A stretch of 64,000 nt of DNA, taken from positions 105,850 through 169,849 of the forward strand of contig JAEILR010000028.1 of NCBI GenBank assembly GCA_016109435.1. Reading direction: 5' to 3'. The notes under the pieces were generated by a model, which saw only the letters and a list, made by a program, of their open reading frames with translations, was not told where the DNA came from and made no database searches. Shown here one piece after another: positions 24,901 to 37,668 of this stretch. The position numbers were made by a program, and so were the translations under genes. Every line of letters begins with the position of its first letter. The stretch's first letter is position 1. Source of the DNA: Methanomassiliicoccus sp. (GTDB lineage Archaea > Thermoplasmatota > Thermoplasmata > Methanomassiliicoccales > Methanomassiliicoccaceae).

Positions 24901-27900
24901 TGTATCTGGGAGTTGATCACGGTGAGGTTGGCGTTGTCCATCAGGTAGAGGTCCATGTTCATGTTGGAGTTGAGGTTGGAGCCTCCCACCAGGACCAGGG
25001 TGCCCTGGTCCCTCACGATGATCTTGTTCTGGTACGAGCCGGACTGGATCTGGGTGAAGGCGGTGTTGCTGATGGTCAGCACGCCGTTGTTGATGACCGC
25101 CACGTTGTAGGCCCAGCTGAACGCGTTGGGGCCGGCGATGGTCAGGGTCGGGTATTCCGGCCCGCCCACCACCAGGTCGTTCCCGTCGATGGTCATGGTG
25201 ACGGTGATCGACCGGAACGCCGCGTTGTTGTTGTAGTCGTACTCGGCCACGCTGCGGCCGTTGTTCAGGTACACGTACACCGGGTAGGTGCCGATCTGGG
25301 AGGGCTTCCAGCTAAAGGTCGTGGAAACGAACCCTCCGGCGGGCACCGTGACCGTGGTGGTGCCGATGAACTGGCCTCCGGCGGAGGCGCTGCCGGCGTA
25401 GAGGTCCACGGTGGCGTTGTCGGCCGCCGCGCGGCCGGTGTTGTTGACGTATATCGTCGCCGTCACCATGTCGTTGGAGTTGGCCGGCTGGGGGCTGAAG
25501 GAGATGTCTCCGGAGGTCAGGGTCAGCTCGGCCATGTTGGCGAGGACGGTGAACTGCTTGGACATCACGTTGTTAAGCTTGCTCTCCTCGGAGATCTTCT
25601 TCTCCGGGTCGATGAACACGGTGATGGTATGCATTCCCTTGGGCACGTGGGACCAGGTCACCGTGGTCAGGGCCTTGTCGTTGGGAGTGCCGGGCGCGAT
25701 GGTGTCCACGGTCTGGTTGGACCAAAACGAGGGGATCGAGCCGTTGATGTACCCGATGATGGAGACCTCCACCTTGGTGGCGGTGGTCGTTCCGCGGTTG
25801 TGTATCACCGCGGAGATCTGGACGCTCTCGCCGTCATAGACGGTGGTCGGGGCCAGGGTTATCGGCAGCACGACCAGGTCGGGAAGCTCCAGGGCCAGGG
25901 CGGGCATGGATATCTCTACTGACTTCCAGGTGTTGGCCGCGGACATGTCCGGATAGGGGTTGAAGGACAGGCCGGTGGTGTTGGTGAACATCGCGCCGGT
26001 GGAGTTCTCATAGGATACCATCAGCTCGTAGGCGTACGCCGCGTACGGGTTGGGGTTCTTCTGGTCCAGGACCTCCGACAGGAACGGCAGCCTTACCTTG
26101 CCTTCGTTGTCGGTGGTGGCGTAGTTGGACATGTCCTTGTTCAGGTACAGGAGGGCCTCATCGGAGGGGTAGCTCCTCATGCCGTCCGGAGTATAGTAGC
26201 TCGCAACCTGCCCGGAGTTCTGGAGGACCGACTCGACGGTGGCGCCGTTGACCGGCAGGGACTGCTGATCGGTCACCGTGAGGTTGGCCCAGCGGTAGAT
26301 GTAGACGGTGGGGCTGAGAACCATCGTTACAGACATTTTGTTTATGTAAACCCCGTTGGTAGCATCTTGGTTGGAGAACCCTATTTCAAGATTCTTCACC
26401 TCAGTCACTTCGTTCACTCCATTTGCATAGAGATTGAAGCTTGCTATAACTGAGGTACCGGCCTGGTGGGGCTGGATTGCAGTATTATGGAAAGTGCCAT
26501 CCTCGGCCCTCCATTGAATATAGTTTGCCTGACCATAAGTAAGGCCAGTTGTATATTCTACAGTTAATGTCGCAGCGGAGAGTGGACCATTCAGATCGCT
26601 TGTGTTGAAGCCATTTATTTCCATCCGCTTGCCCGACGCGATATCGTAAAGAGCCATATCTGTCGAGGTTATCTTCCCAATGGCCTGTCCAGTAGTATCA
26701 TTGGATGATTTTGACGACACAAGGACGTCTATGCTCTCATCAATGGTCACAAAGGCGGGCTGCCTTTCAGCCGGAGAATCTGCCGTCTTCGTTTCGTTTA
26801 TGGACACGCCGTACAGGTAGGCCATGGAGTTGTCGCGAAGCACCAGGGTGTTGTGGTCATCCTTGTTGGAGAAGTCGACGCCTAGGTAGGAGTTCACCGC
26901 GGTGAACTGGGTGGTGCCGGCCAGGTTGATGCTGGTGTAGGTGGGTACTACGACCTTGAACGTGATCCAGGCCTTGTTGATGTGCAGCGTCTGACCGCCG
27001 TTGTTGGCGAAGCCGAGGTTCAGGCCGGACAGGTCCAGCGAGGACATCGAGGGCAGGGTCGCGGTGGCGGTCTTCTGGTCCGCCACGCCGGTGACCGGGT
27101 TGACCGGGGTGTTGCTGAAGCTCAGCGCGGTCTGTCCGGTGGCGCCGTTCCGATACTGGAACTGGACAAAGTTGCCGCTGGAAAAGCCGGGACCGGTATA
27201 GTACTGGACGTTCAGTATGGCCTGCACGTTGTCGGCCGCGCTGAACACCAGGCCGCCGGTATTGAAGCCGTTCAGCCACATGGTCTGTCCGTTGTTCACA
27301 CTATAATACCTCAGGTCGGACGCCTGCAGGTTGGCCACGTTCTGCCCGGTGGTGTCCGCGGCGCCCTTGGCCGCGGGCATCCGGTTGAGGTAGTAGTCCG
27401 CCGCCTGCCTCGCTCCGGTGGCCATGTTATCATGGTCGGCCACGAAGGAGTACGCGTGATCGTACATCGAAGCGTACATCGTGGTGGTGTTGACGGAGGT
27501 GGAGTTAGGGGTCTGGTAGATGCTCGGCAGGCGGGAGTCGTACAGGTTGACCGCCGAGGACATGAACATCAGCACCGGAGCGTGCTTGAACGCCTCGGCG
27601 GGGAAGTACGTCTGGTTACAGTAGGTGCCCACCTGGGAGTTGCCGGTGATGCTCGACCTCCACATGCTGAGCGCGGAATCATCGACGATCAGGTGACCGG
27701 GGAACGACATGGTGCTGTCGTAGGCCTCGACCACACCGCCGTTGCGGACGATCATGCCCAGGCTGGGGAAGGAGTTGAGCTGATTGAGGTTGGTGGTCAG
27801 GGTCGAGTTCCTGAGGATCAGCTTTCCGCCATCCTCGATGATGAGGGTATAGATACGGTCATCGGCGGTGCCGGCGATCTTGTCCGAACCGATGTTCTCG

Positions 27901-28169
27901 GCGAACACGAGGCCTCCCCCGATGACCTCCACCACACCGCCGGCCCTGATGGTCAGGTTTCCGTTCATGGTGTAAGTGGACGTTACGGTCCAGGTATCGA
28001 CGGAATAGTCAACACCGATTATTCGATCGCCGTTCGAGTAGTCGGACGGCAGAGGGCCGACACCCTCGCTCGTGCCTGTTAACAGCATCACTCCAGCGAA
28101 CGGGGTCAGCAGAAGACCTATCGCTATCAGAATGCTCACAGCTCTATTGGCCATTATGCGACCTTTCAT
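21918..28169 (-). CDS. giant CARDB-repeat surface protein with cytoplasmic zinc ribbons
   Basis: A 2083-residue single-gene product starting at ATG 28169, with AGGTGGG directly upstream. Signal peptide (ANRAVSILIAIGLLLTPFAGV), then parallel beta-helix-like stretches (residues ~50-420 and ~1000-1130), a low-GC domain (~460-620), and at least five CARDB/Ig-like modules beginning near residues 767, 887, 1287, 1387, 1503 and 1627, each with a V-x-A-x-V-x-N-x-G pattern. A Cna-type domain near 1743 precedes a membrane span (IYLMILAVIAAAIILFSAWLY). The cytoplasmic end carries zinc ribbons (CGECGALVPESSKSCPKCG, CSECG...CPECN, CPSCG...CHKCG), a charged helical region and a Lys/Glu/Ala-rich tail containing LRRIVRRP. 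Probably a surface adhesin or sensor linked to an intracellular partner. Confidence 0.8.
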   Translation of the reverse strand: MKGRIMANRAVSILIAIGLLLTPFAGVMLLTGTSEGVGPLPSDYSNGDRIIGVDYSVDTWTVTSTYTMNGNLTIRAGGVVEVIGGGLVFAENIGSDKIAGTADDRIYTLIIEDGGKLILRNSTLTTNLNQLNSFPSLGMIVRNGGVVEAYDSTMSFPGHLIVDDSALSMWRSSITGNSQVGTYCNQTYFPAEAFKHAPVLMFMSSAVNLYDSRLPSIYQTPNSTSVNTTTMYASMYDHAYSFVADHDNMATGARQAADYYLNRMPAAKGAADTTGQNVANLQASDLRYYSVNNGQTMWLNGFNTGGLVFSAADNVQAILNVQYYTGPGFSSGNFVQFQYRNGATGQTALSFSNTPVNPVTGVADQKTATATLPSMSSLDLSGLNLGFANNGGQTLHINKAWITFKVVVPTYTSINLAGTTQFTAVNSYLGVDFSNKDDHNTLVLRDNSMAYLYGVSINETKTADSPAERQPAFVTIDESIDVLVSSKSSNDTTGQAIGKITSTDMALYDIASGKRMEINGFNTSDLNGPLSAATLTVEYTTGLTYGQANYIQWRAEDGTFHNTAIQPHQAGTSVIASFNLYANGVNEVTEVKNLEIGFSNQDATNGVYINKMSVTMVLSPTVYIYRWANLTVTDQQSLPVNGATVESVLQNSGQVASYYTPDGMRSYPSDEALLYLNKDMSNYATTDNEGKVRLPFLSEVLDQKNPNPYAAYAYELMVSYENSTGAMFTNTTGLSFNPYPDMSAANTWKSVEISMPALALELPDLVVLPITLAPTTVYDGESVQISAVIHNRGTTTATKVEVSIIGYINGSIPSFWSNQTVDTIAPGTPNDKALTTVTWSHVPKGMHTITVFIDPEKKISEESKLNNVMSKQFTVLANMAELTLTSGDISFSPQPANSNDMVTATIYVNNTGRAAADNATVDLYAGSASAGGQFIGTTTVTVPAGGFVSTTFSWKPSQIGTYPVYVYLNNGRSVAEYDYNNNAAFRSITVTMTIDGNDLVVGGPEYPTLTIAGPNAFSWAYNVAVINNGVLTISNTAFTQIQSGSYQNKIIVRDQGTLVLVGGSNLNSNMNMDLYLMDNANLTVINSQIQSAVHIRADDNSEVYIVSSTLGADLAAPATSHAKVFVQDSTFSQAWSSFGGNAVADVTNVSIAALNPRDSAVINHYRWVKVVVLDGTGERLPGASVTIAHLVNGLYDSGLTGADGSITFRVLTDVRTVGMSVYQGFVGDYIASTTYTYSGQVFNGQYPMNVGIIGYSEPLARTILAPVTISIPGALPDLDPPIHLSTGSPVHYQNVTVSTTISNVGVVAAHNVQVVFADNGAIFHDVTIPLIQPGQTIDVSATWNAKHLGVRNISIAVDPYGRIAELDKTNNANHTMVTVQGIADLSVQRNEVTLSPVAPTRGQTATISAYVRNTGDVSASDVLVRFFVTDPSGQSRDTLASVTIAYIDVDDYGVATASWTPSLPGSYILEVVIDPNGAITEISESNNTVSFTQKVLNYADLRPNYVVFNPASPVSVGQTVNIEAAIKNIGEVPASNVVVNFYLGNTAGVLIDTKVIPNINADQTVTVTGKWLAANVEGAGASGSPITVWVNPSSSSRINEIDYVNNVVSQNLVVNDMRADLMFVDDITMTLSEEEVDHASQGEKVEISTVARNGGSTPAIAAAFYFYAVNGEGQPSYIGMVQRNIAAGQEAIVNTTWQINMTMGVYTILVVANPDNIIDDRDNTNDEVTAVFSIDAPDAVVEIYSLDSTSYVPGTNMFVTGKVFNQNNNEAIPGATVTLWLEKNGQLVGGTFNGSTNAKGNFAIPVFVPEGSSGSYQVHGSVDMGDKTFSTMKNVIIKAPDAGGIPWYIYLMILAVIAAAIILFSAWLYKYGLGKMVECGECGALVPESSKSCPKCGVAFEVGTAKCSECGAWIPSNSTSCPECNAKFIGDAIEEEEDAYIKKMREQYDAHVDTFRDEAKASMGKKYSDAKFVEWFKKQPSYVSFETWLAQEEEKRKFSGVSCPSCGTLNPRGSPVCHKCGTNLEKPKVEEAKPEEAKAEAAPKPLRRIVRRPVEKKAAPKPEEAKAEARGQPSADNQDKPAE
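26325..26800 (-). repeat. low-GC duplicated domain inside the giant surface protein
   Basis: Across about 475 bp the base composition drops sharply and many third codon positions are A or T, unlike flanking sequence. The encoded residues (~464-622) share a layout with an upstream domain coded at about 26940-27360: both contain DTTGQ, a T/S-D-x-x-x-Y segment, (E/L)NGFNT, a YYTG or YTTG strand, and an LGF(A/S)N or IGFSN strand. The downstream copy looks recently imported or exchanged. Confidence 0.6.
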
Positions 28170-28226
28170 AAACCCACCTAGATTTTTCAATTTATATTTT
28201 TGGAAATTGATTGTATCAGCAGATTT

Positions 28227-28243
28227 TCTTTATTTATATTTGA
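28227..28243 (-). promoter_or_regulatory. candidate TATA boxes of the giant surface protein gene
   Basis: Minus-strand CAAATATAAATAAAG near 28227-28243 would give a ~40-base leader carrying AGGTGGG before ATG 28169; a second box AATATAAATTG lies closer (about 28190-28200). The region 28180-28260 is strikingly A/T rich. Confidence 0.45.
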
Positions 28244-28279
28244 GCATACAATTAACAAAATGTGAACCCATCCATCATG

Positions 28280-28287
28280 AAAAAAAA
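28280..28287 (-). terminator. T8 terminator after the coiled-coil/KaiC pair
   Basis: A run of eight T on the minus strand about 25 bases downstream of the stop at 28312, in front of the promoter of the next gene. Confidence 0.5.
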
Positions 28288-28311
28288 TGGGTCTGGGAAA
28301 TGGTTTCTGGC

Positions 28312-29361
28312 TTACTTTTTACGAATGATCCGACGGATGGAAACGGGCTTCTTGTTGGCCTCGTCCTTTGGCTCCGCCTTGTCGTGTTCCTCGACCGGTT
28401 TCGGCTCTTCCTTTAGGACGTGTCCACAGTGCTCGCACTTGTCATCGGTCTCGGAGATCGAGCGGGAGCAATGGGGGCAGACAGGCCCGGAGGGGTGCTC
28501 TTCGGCACGGAACACCGGGGTCTCTTGCTCTTCCTCCGACCCCGCGCGGAACACCGGGGTGGGGGCGTCCTCCTCGGACTCCGGCTCCTTCGCCGGCTCC
28601 TCCTGCGGGGCGGGGGCGGGCGCCGGGGCGGGGACCTCCGGTTCAGGTTCATGAGGTGCCTCTTCCTCCACGGGCAACGGCTCCACGACCTCCGGCTCGA
28701 TCGACGGCGCCGGGGCGGCGACCGACCGCCGGGAGATGCTCTCCTCGCGGTCGTTCAGCGATCTCTCCCAGCCAACGAAGCGCTTCTGCTCCTCCAGGAC
28801 GATGCTGCGGCCCTCGGCCAGCAGCGCCTCCTGATCGGCCAGCACCTTTCCCTTGGCCAACAGGCCCTCGCGGGCGGTGGTCAGCTCCTCGAGCAGCTGG
28901 TGAGCTCGCTCCTGGGCCTTGATGAGGGATTCCTCCATCTCCCGGACCCGCTCGCTCACGGACCGGACCTCGCCCTCGTACTTCATGCTGCGCTCGGTGA
29001 TGGCGATGAGGCTCTCCTCCCGGCGGTCCATCTCCACCCGCTGCCTCTCCATCTCCACCCTGGAGCGCTGAAGCTCCTCCTCGCGGAGACGGAGGTCCCT
29101 TTCGTGCTCGTGAACGGCCAGCTCGGCCTCCTGGACCGCCGCCTCTCGAGGGACCAGCTCTGCCAGGCGGCCCTCCATCTCCCTCTCCCGGGCGTCAAGC
29201 CTGGAGGTCCGCTCGTCCAGGGAGGCGCGGGCCTTCTCGAGGTCCTCCTCGATGGTTCCCAGCTTGTCCCTCCGGACCTTAAGCTCGTACTCCTGGCTCT
29301 TGACCTTCTCCTTGAACTCCTCGATGACCTCCCATATGGGGGTCTCATCATTGCTGGTCAT
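28312..29361 (-). CDS. coiled-coil protein with C-terminal zinc ribbon
   Basis: A 349-residue cytosolic protein, second gene of a pair with a KaiC-like ATPase and preceded by GGGAGGT six bases before its ATG. Residues ~8-205 form a long charged coiled coil (for example RDLRLREEELQRSRVEMERQ). A proline/glutamate/alanine-rich linker follows, then a zinc ribbon CPHCSRSISETDDKCEHCG and a basic end PVSIRRIIRKK. The end resembles the LRRIVRRP tail of the giant surface protein encoded next door, hinting at a common partner. The coiled coil is like that fused to a RecA-type domain at 10565-12400. Function unknown. Confidence 0.7.
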   Translation of the reverse strand: MTSNDETPIWEVIEEFKEKVKSQEYELKVRRDKLGTIEEDLEKARASLDERTSRLDAREREMEGRLAELVPREAAVQEAELAVHEHERDLRLREEELQRSRVEMERQRVEMDRREESLIAITERSMKYEGEVRSVSERVREMEESLIKAQERAHQLLEELTTAREGLLAKGKVLADQEALLAEGRSIVLEEQKRFVGWERSLNDREESISRRSVAAPAPSIEPEVVEPLPVEEEAPHEPEPEVPAPAPAPAPQEEPAKEPESEEDAPTPVFRAGSEEEQETPVFRAEEHPSGPVCPHCSRSISETDDKCEHCGHVLKEEPKPVEEHDKAEPKDEANKKPVSIRRIIRKK

Positions 29362-29405
29362 ATGTCAACCTCCCGAATCCATCAACGGCAATGCAGGTCA
29401 TGGCC

Positions 29406-30134
29406 CTATCCGAGGGTCGGGCCGAGGATTATCATGCCCTTCTCGCCCACCTCAACGGTGTGCTTCTCCATGCTGTGCTTGCAGGCCCTCATCTTCTCCA
29501 CTCGGATGAAGCGGGCCAGTTTCCCCCTGGTGCGGTCGAGGCCGAGCTCGATGATCCCGTCCACCAGGAAGCCTTCATTGCCCAACAGGTCCGACGGTCC
29601 GCCTCTGGACCGTTCCATGACGATGAAGCACACCAGGTTCTGGTCGCGCAGGGTCTTGAAGAAATAGAACATCTTCTTGCGCATGTTCTCGCTGTTGTCC
29701 ATCAGGGAGTACAGTGCTCCCAGGGAGTCCAGCGCGAAGACGGTGAACCTGTCGCCGTGCTTCTTCTTGTAATATTCAATGGTCTGTTCGATGAACTGGA
29801 TGTAGTCGGTGGGAGCTTCTTCCTCGATTATGTCGTCCAGCTCCCGGAGGTCGGTGATGTCCGATATCTCCATGTTCGGGCTGGGCTCGATGCCCAGCAT
29901 CCGCATGTTGTTCAAGTGGCTGACCGCTGTCTCTTCCAACGTTACGTACAGGCCTATCTCGCCGGCGAGGCCAAGATAGCTGGACATGACCGAATGACAG
30001 AAACTGGTCTTCATCGAGCCGGGAGGGCCGGTGACCAGTATCACCTTAGGTGCCTCGATGTCGGAACGGAAGATCCGGTCGAGCCCCGGTATGGAGTCCC
30101 TTAGCGTGGTTTTACCCCCGCCATTCAATTTCAT
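29406..30134 (-). CDS. KaiC/RecA-like ATPase
   Basis: A 242-residue single RecA-fold ATPase of the KaiC superfamily. TLRDSIPGLDRIF leads into strand VILVTGPPGSMKTSF, a P-loop in which methionine stands in place of glycine before the lysine; LYVTLEE follows the KaiC pattern of a strand with paired glutamates, and FTVFALDSLGALYSLMD is the Walker B segment. No second RecA domain is present, so it is not a full KaiC clock protein. It is the first gene of the pair with the coiled-coil/zinc-ribbon protein 44 bases downstream. Such ATPases in archaea act as switches for motility or signalling; the target here is unknown. Confidence 0.78.
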   Translation of the reverse strand: MKLNGGGKTTLRDSIPGLDRIFRSDIEAPKVILVTGPPGSMKTSFCHSVMSSYLGLAGEIGLYVTLEETAVSHLNNMRMLGIEPSPNMEISDITDLRELDDIIEEEAPTDYIQFIEQTIEYYKKKHGDRFTVFALDSLGALYSLMDNSENMRKKMFYFFKTLRDQNLVCFIVMERSRGGPSDLLGNEGFLVDGIIELGLDRTRGKLARFIRVEKMRACKHSMEKHTVEVGEKGMIILGPTLG

Positions 30135-30165
30135 GGTCGATTAAATAGTTATCTACCTGAATAAT

Positions 30166-30173
30166 AAAAAAAA
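30166..30173 (-). terminator. gyrA: T8 terminator of gyrBA
   Basis: Eight consecutive T on the minus strand about 30 bases beyond the gyrA stop codon. Confidence 0.55.
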
Positions 30174-30203
30174 TGACCGAGCCCCCGAAGGGGCCAGACG
30201 GTC

Positions 30204-32756
<2,553 letters not shown>

Positions 32757-32765
32757 GTTGAAACC

Positions 32766-35987
<3,222 letters not shown>

Positions 35988-36021
35988 TCATTCTGACGGA
36001 CCGCATATAGGCTGATCCGGT

Positions 36022-36034
36022 CGATTTTATAAGG
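36022..36034 (-). promoter_or_regulatory. TATA box of gyrBA
   Basis: Minus-strand CCTTATAAAATCG, about 55 bases before ATG 35972, giving a predicted leader of about 30 bases that holds the GAGGT ribosome binding site. Confidence 0.6.
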
Positions 36035-36115
36035 TAGAAGCTGTGCATCCCTTCTTCTAACTCGACACTCTTGGTAAAGGACTCTATGTATTAATACCCT
36101 TCGAGCTGCATCTGG

Positions 36116-36179
36116 CTATATAAGCTGGACCATCATTTCCGGGGGGTGCCCGGGGAGGCGTTCTTACCTCCCCTTTTTT
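36116..36179 (+). ncRNA. candidate short transcript or attenuator: TATA box, hairpin, T6
   Basis: A strong TATA box (CTATATAAG, 36116-36124) is followed, 25-55 bases on, by a perfect 7-bp hairpin GGGGAGG (36152-36158) / CCTCCCC (36167-36173) and TTTTTT (36174-36179), the shape of an intrinsic terminator. No plus-strand gene precedes it. It lies 72 bases before thiC, so it could be a very short RNA or an attenuator in a longer thiC leader. I could not fit the TPP riboswitch consensus. Confidence 0.35.
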
Positions 36180-36214
36180 CGGTGCGTCTAAATCAGGGGG
36201 TCCGATGAAAGGGT

Positions 36215-36225
36215 CTTTAAATAAG
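36215..36225 (+). promoter_or_regulatory. TATA box of thiC
   Basis: CTTTAAATAAG centred about 31 bases before ATG 36251, predicting a nearly leaderless thiC transcript independent of the upstream hairpin. Confidence 0.55.
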
Positions 36226-36250
36226 ATGGGCCTAGACGGAAGCGATCGAG

Positions 36251-37510
36251 ATGGCCGTGGCGAGCGAACCATATGGGGCGAGGATCAGAGAGATCGCGCA
36301 GAAGGAAGGGGTCGACGAGAGCGTGCTCGCGCGGCGTTTCCGCGAAGGGAGGGTCGTGATCCCGTGCAACCCGGTCCACCGGCCCCGGGCCTGCGGCATC
36401 GGAGAGGGCCTCTCCGTCAAGGTCAACGTCAACCTCGGCACCTCCCGCGACCGGGTGGAGGTGGAGGAGGAGATGGAGAAACTTCGCATCTCTCTGGACC
36501 ACGGCGCCGACGCGGTCATGGACCTCAGCACGGGCGGGGACATCGATGCCATCCGCCGCCGCATCATCTCTTCGAGCCCGGTGCCGGTGGGCACCGTGCC
36601 CATCTACCAGACCGGGTTGAGGATGGCCCGCAAGGGCGCGCTGGTGGACATGGACGAGGACGATATCTTCAACGGCATCGTGCAGCACGCCCGGGACGGG
36701 GTGGACTTCATGACCGTGCACTGCGGGATAACCAGAGAAGCGGTCGAGCGCCTGAGGCGCAGCCCCCGGGTCACCGACGTGGTCTCCCGGGGCGGCTCCT
36801 TCCTGGTGGCGTGGATCCTGCACAACGGGAAGGAGAACCCCCTGTACGAGAACTACGACTACCTGCTCGAGCTGGCCAGGGAGCATGACTTCGTGCTGTC
36901 CCTGGGCGACGGGTTCCGCCCGGGGTGCATCCATGACGCTACCGACGGGCCTCAGGTGCAGGAGCTGCTGAACCTCGGGGAACTGGTCCGCAGGGCCCGC
37001 GAGGCCGGGGTGCAGACCATGGTCGAAGGTCCCGGCCACGTGCCCCTGGACCAGGTGGAGGCGAACGTCCGGCTGCAGAAGAGCGTGTGCGACGGGGCGC
37101 CGTTCTACGTGCTCGGCCCCCTGGTCACCGACATCGCTCCCGGTTACGACCACATCACCGCGGCCATCGGCGGTGCGCTGGCCGCCTACCACGGGGCCGA
37201 CTTCCTGTGCTACGTGACCCCGGCCGAGCATCTCTCCCTGCCTACCCCTGAGGACGTCAAGGAGGGCCTGATCGCCTCCAAGATCGCCGCCCACGCCGCG
37301 GACGTGGCCCGGGGGCGGGGGAAGGACCGCGACCTGCGCATGTCCGAGGCGCGCAAGGCCCTGGACTGGGAGGGCATGTACCGCGAGGCCATCGACGAGA
37401 AGAAGGCCAGGGAGTACCGCGCCCGGGGCATCACCGAGGAGAGCGAGGGGTGCTCGATGTGCGGGGACGTCTGCGCCATCAAGATCGTCAAAGAATACCT
37501 TAAGAAGTGA
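36251..37510 (+). CDS. thiC: phosphomethylpyrimidine synthase
   Basis: A 419-residue radical-SAM enzyme that rearranges aminoimidazole ribotide to the pyrimidine moiety of thiamine. Family motifs: GTSRDRVEVEEEMEKL, ADAVMDLSTGGD, VGTVPIYQ, DFMTVHCGIT, SRGGSFL, SLGDGFRPG, MVEGPGHVPLDQVEANV, TDIAPGYDHI and TPAEHLSLP. The C-terminal iron-sulfur motif reads CSMCGDVC (C-x2-C-x3-C), one residue shorter between the last cysteines than the C-x2-C-x4-C of bacterial enzymes. Length is normal for archaeal ThiC. It is a single-gene unit, ended by the oppositely oriented tRNA-Thr gene. Confidence 0.96.
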   Translation: MAVASEPYGARIREIAQKEGVDESVLARRFREGRVVIPCNPVHRPRACGIGEGLSVKVNVNLGTSRDRVEVEEEMEKLRISLDHGADAVMDLSTGGDIDAIRRRIISSSPVPVGTVPIYQTGLRMARKGALVDMDEDDIFNGIVQHARDGVDFMTVHCGITREAVERLRRSPRVTDVVSRGGSFLVAWILHNGKENPLYENYDYLLELAREHDFVLSLGDGFRPGCIHDATDGPQVQELLNLGELVRRAREAGVQTMVEGPGHVPLDQVEANVRLQKSVCDGAPFYVLGPLVTDIAPGYDHITAAIGGALAAYHGADFLCYVTPAEHLSLPTPEDVKEGLIASKIAAHAADVARGRGKDRDLRMSEARKALDWEGMYREAIDEKKAREYRARGITEESEGCSMCGDVCAIKIVKEYLKK

Positions 37511-37512
37511 GG

Positions 37513-37615
37513 TGGAGCCACTGAGGGGTTTCGAACCCCCGACCTACAGTTTACGAAACTGTCGCTCTTTCGCGGTCCCGGGACCGGCCCGGGACTGCCG
37601 CTGAGCTACAGTGGC
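37513..37615 (-). tRNA. tRNA-Thr (CGT) with intron in the D-loop
   Basis: On the minus strand: acceptor GCCACTG/CAGTGGC, anticodon stem ACAGT/ACTGT with loop TTCGTAA giving anticodon CGT, T-arm GGGGG/CCCCT with loop TTCGAAA, discriminator T followed by encoded CCA, as expected for archaeal tRNA-Thr. The D-arm (GCTC...GAGC) is interrupted by 26 extra bases. Removing them leaves a 77-nt tRNA including CCA with a normal nine-base D-loop (AGCGGCAAA). Confidence 0.9.
37570..37595 (-). other. 26-nt noncanonical tRNA intron with bulge-helix-bulge
   Basis: The precursor folds as D-stem GCTC/GAGC, then a 4-bp helix GCGG/CCGC flanked by 3-nt bulges CAG (5' strand) and GAA (3' strand), then a 7-bp intron stem TCCCGGG/CCCGGGA with a 5-nt loop. 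Cutting after the second base of each bulge, as archaeal splicing endonuclease does, releases exactly 37570-37595. The junction falls in the D-loop, near positions 20a/20b. Confidence 0.8.
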
Positions 37616-37641
37616 GTGCGATTGCCCATCAGGCCATTCCC

Positions 37642-37652
37642 CGATTTATAGG
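37642..37652 (-). promoter_or_regulatory. TATA box of tRNA-Thr
   Basis: Minus-strand CCTATAAATCG about 32 bases upstream of the mature tRNA 5' end, the same spacing as for tRNA-Phe. It overlaps the start region of the divergent DnaA-like gene. Confidence 0.6.
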
Positions 37653-37668
37653 TTTCTTCCCCCTCATT

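Noticed and set aside
36125..36250. TPP riboswitch upstream of thiC
   Set aside because: I looked for the CTGAGA and ACC-TGAACCTGATC-type conserved segments on the plus strand and found neither; the visible structure is a simple hairpin followed by T6.
37570..37595. tRNA-Thr insert as a pseudogene or assembly artefact
   Set aside because: All conserved tRNA elements including discriminator and CCA are intact, a promoter is present, and the insert fits a splicing bulge-helix-bulge precisely, which damage would not produce.
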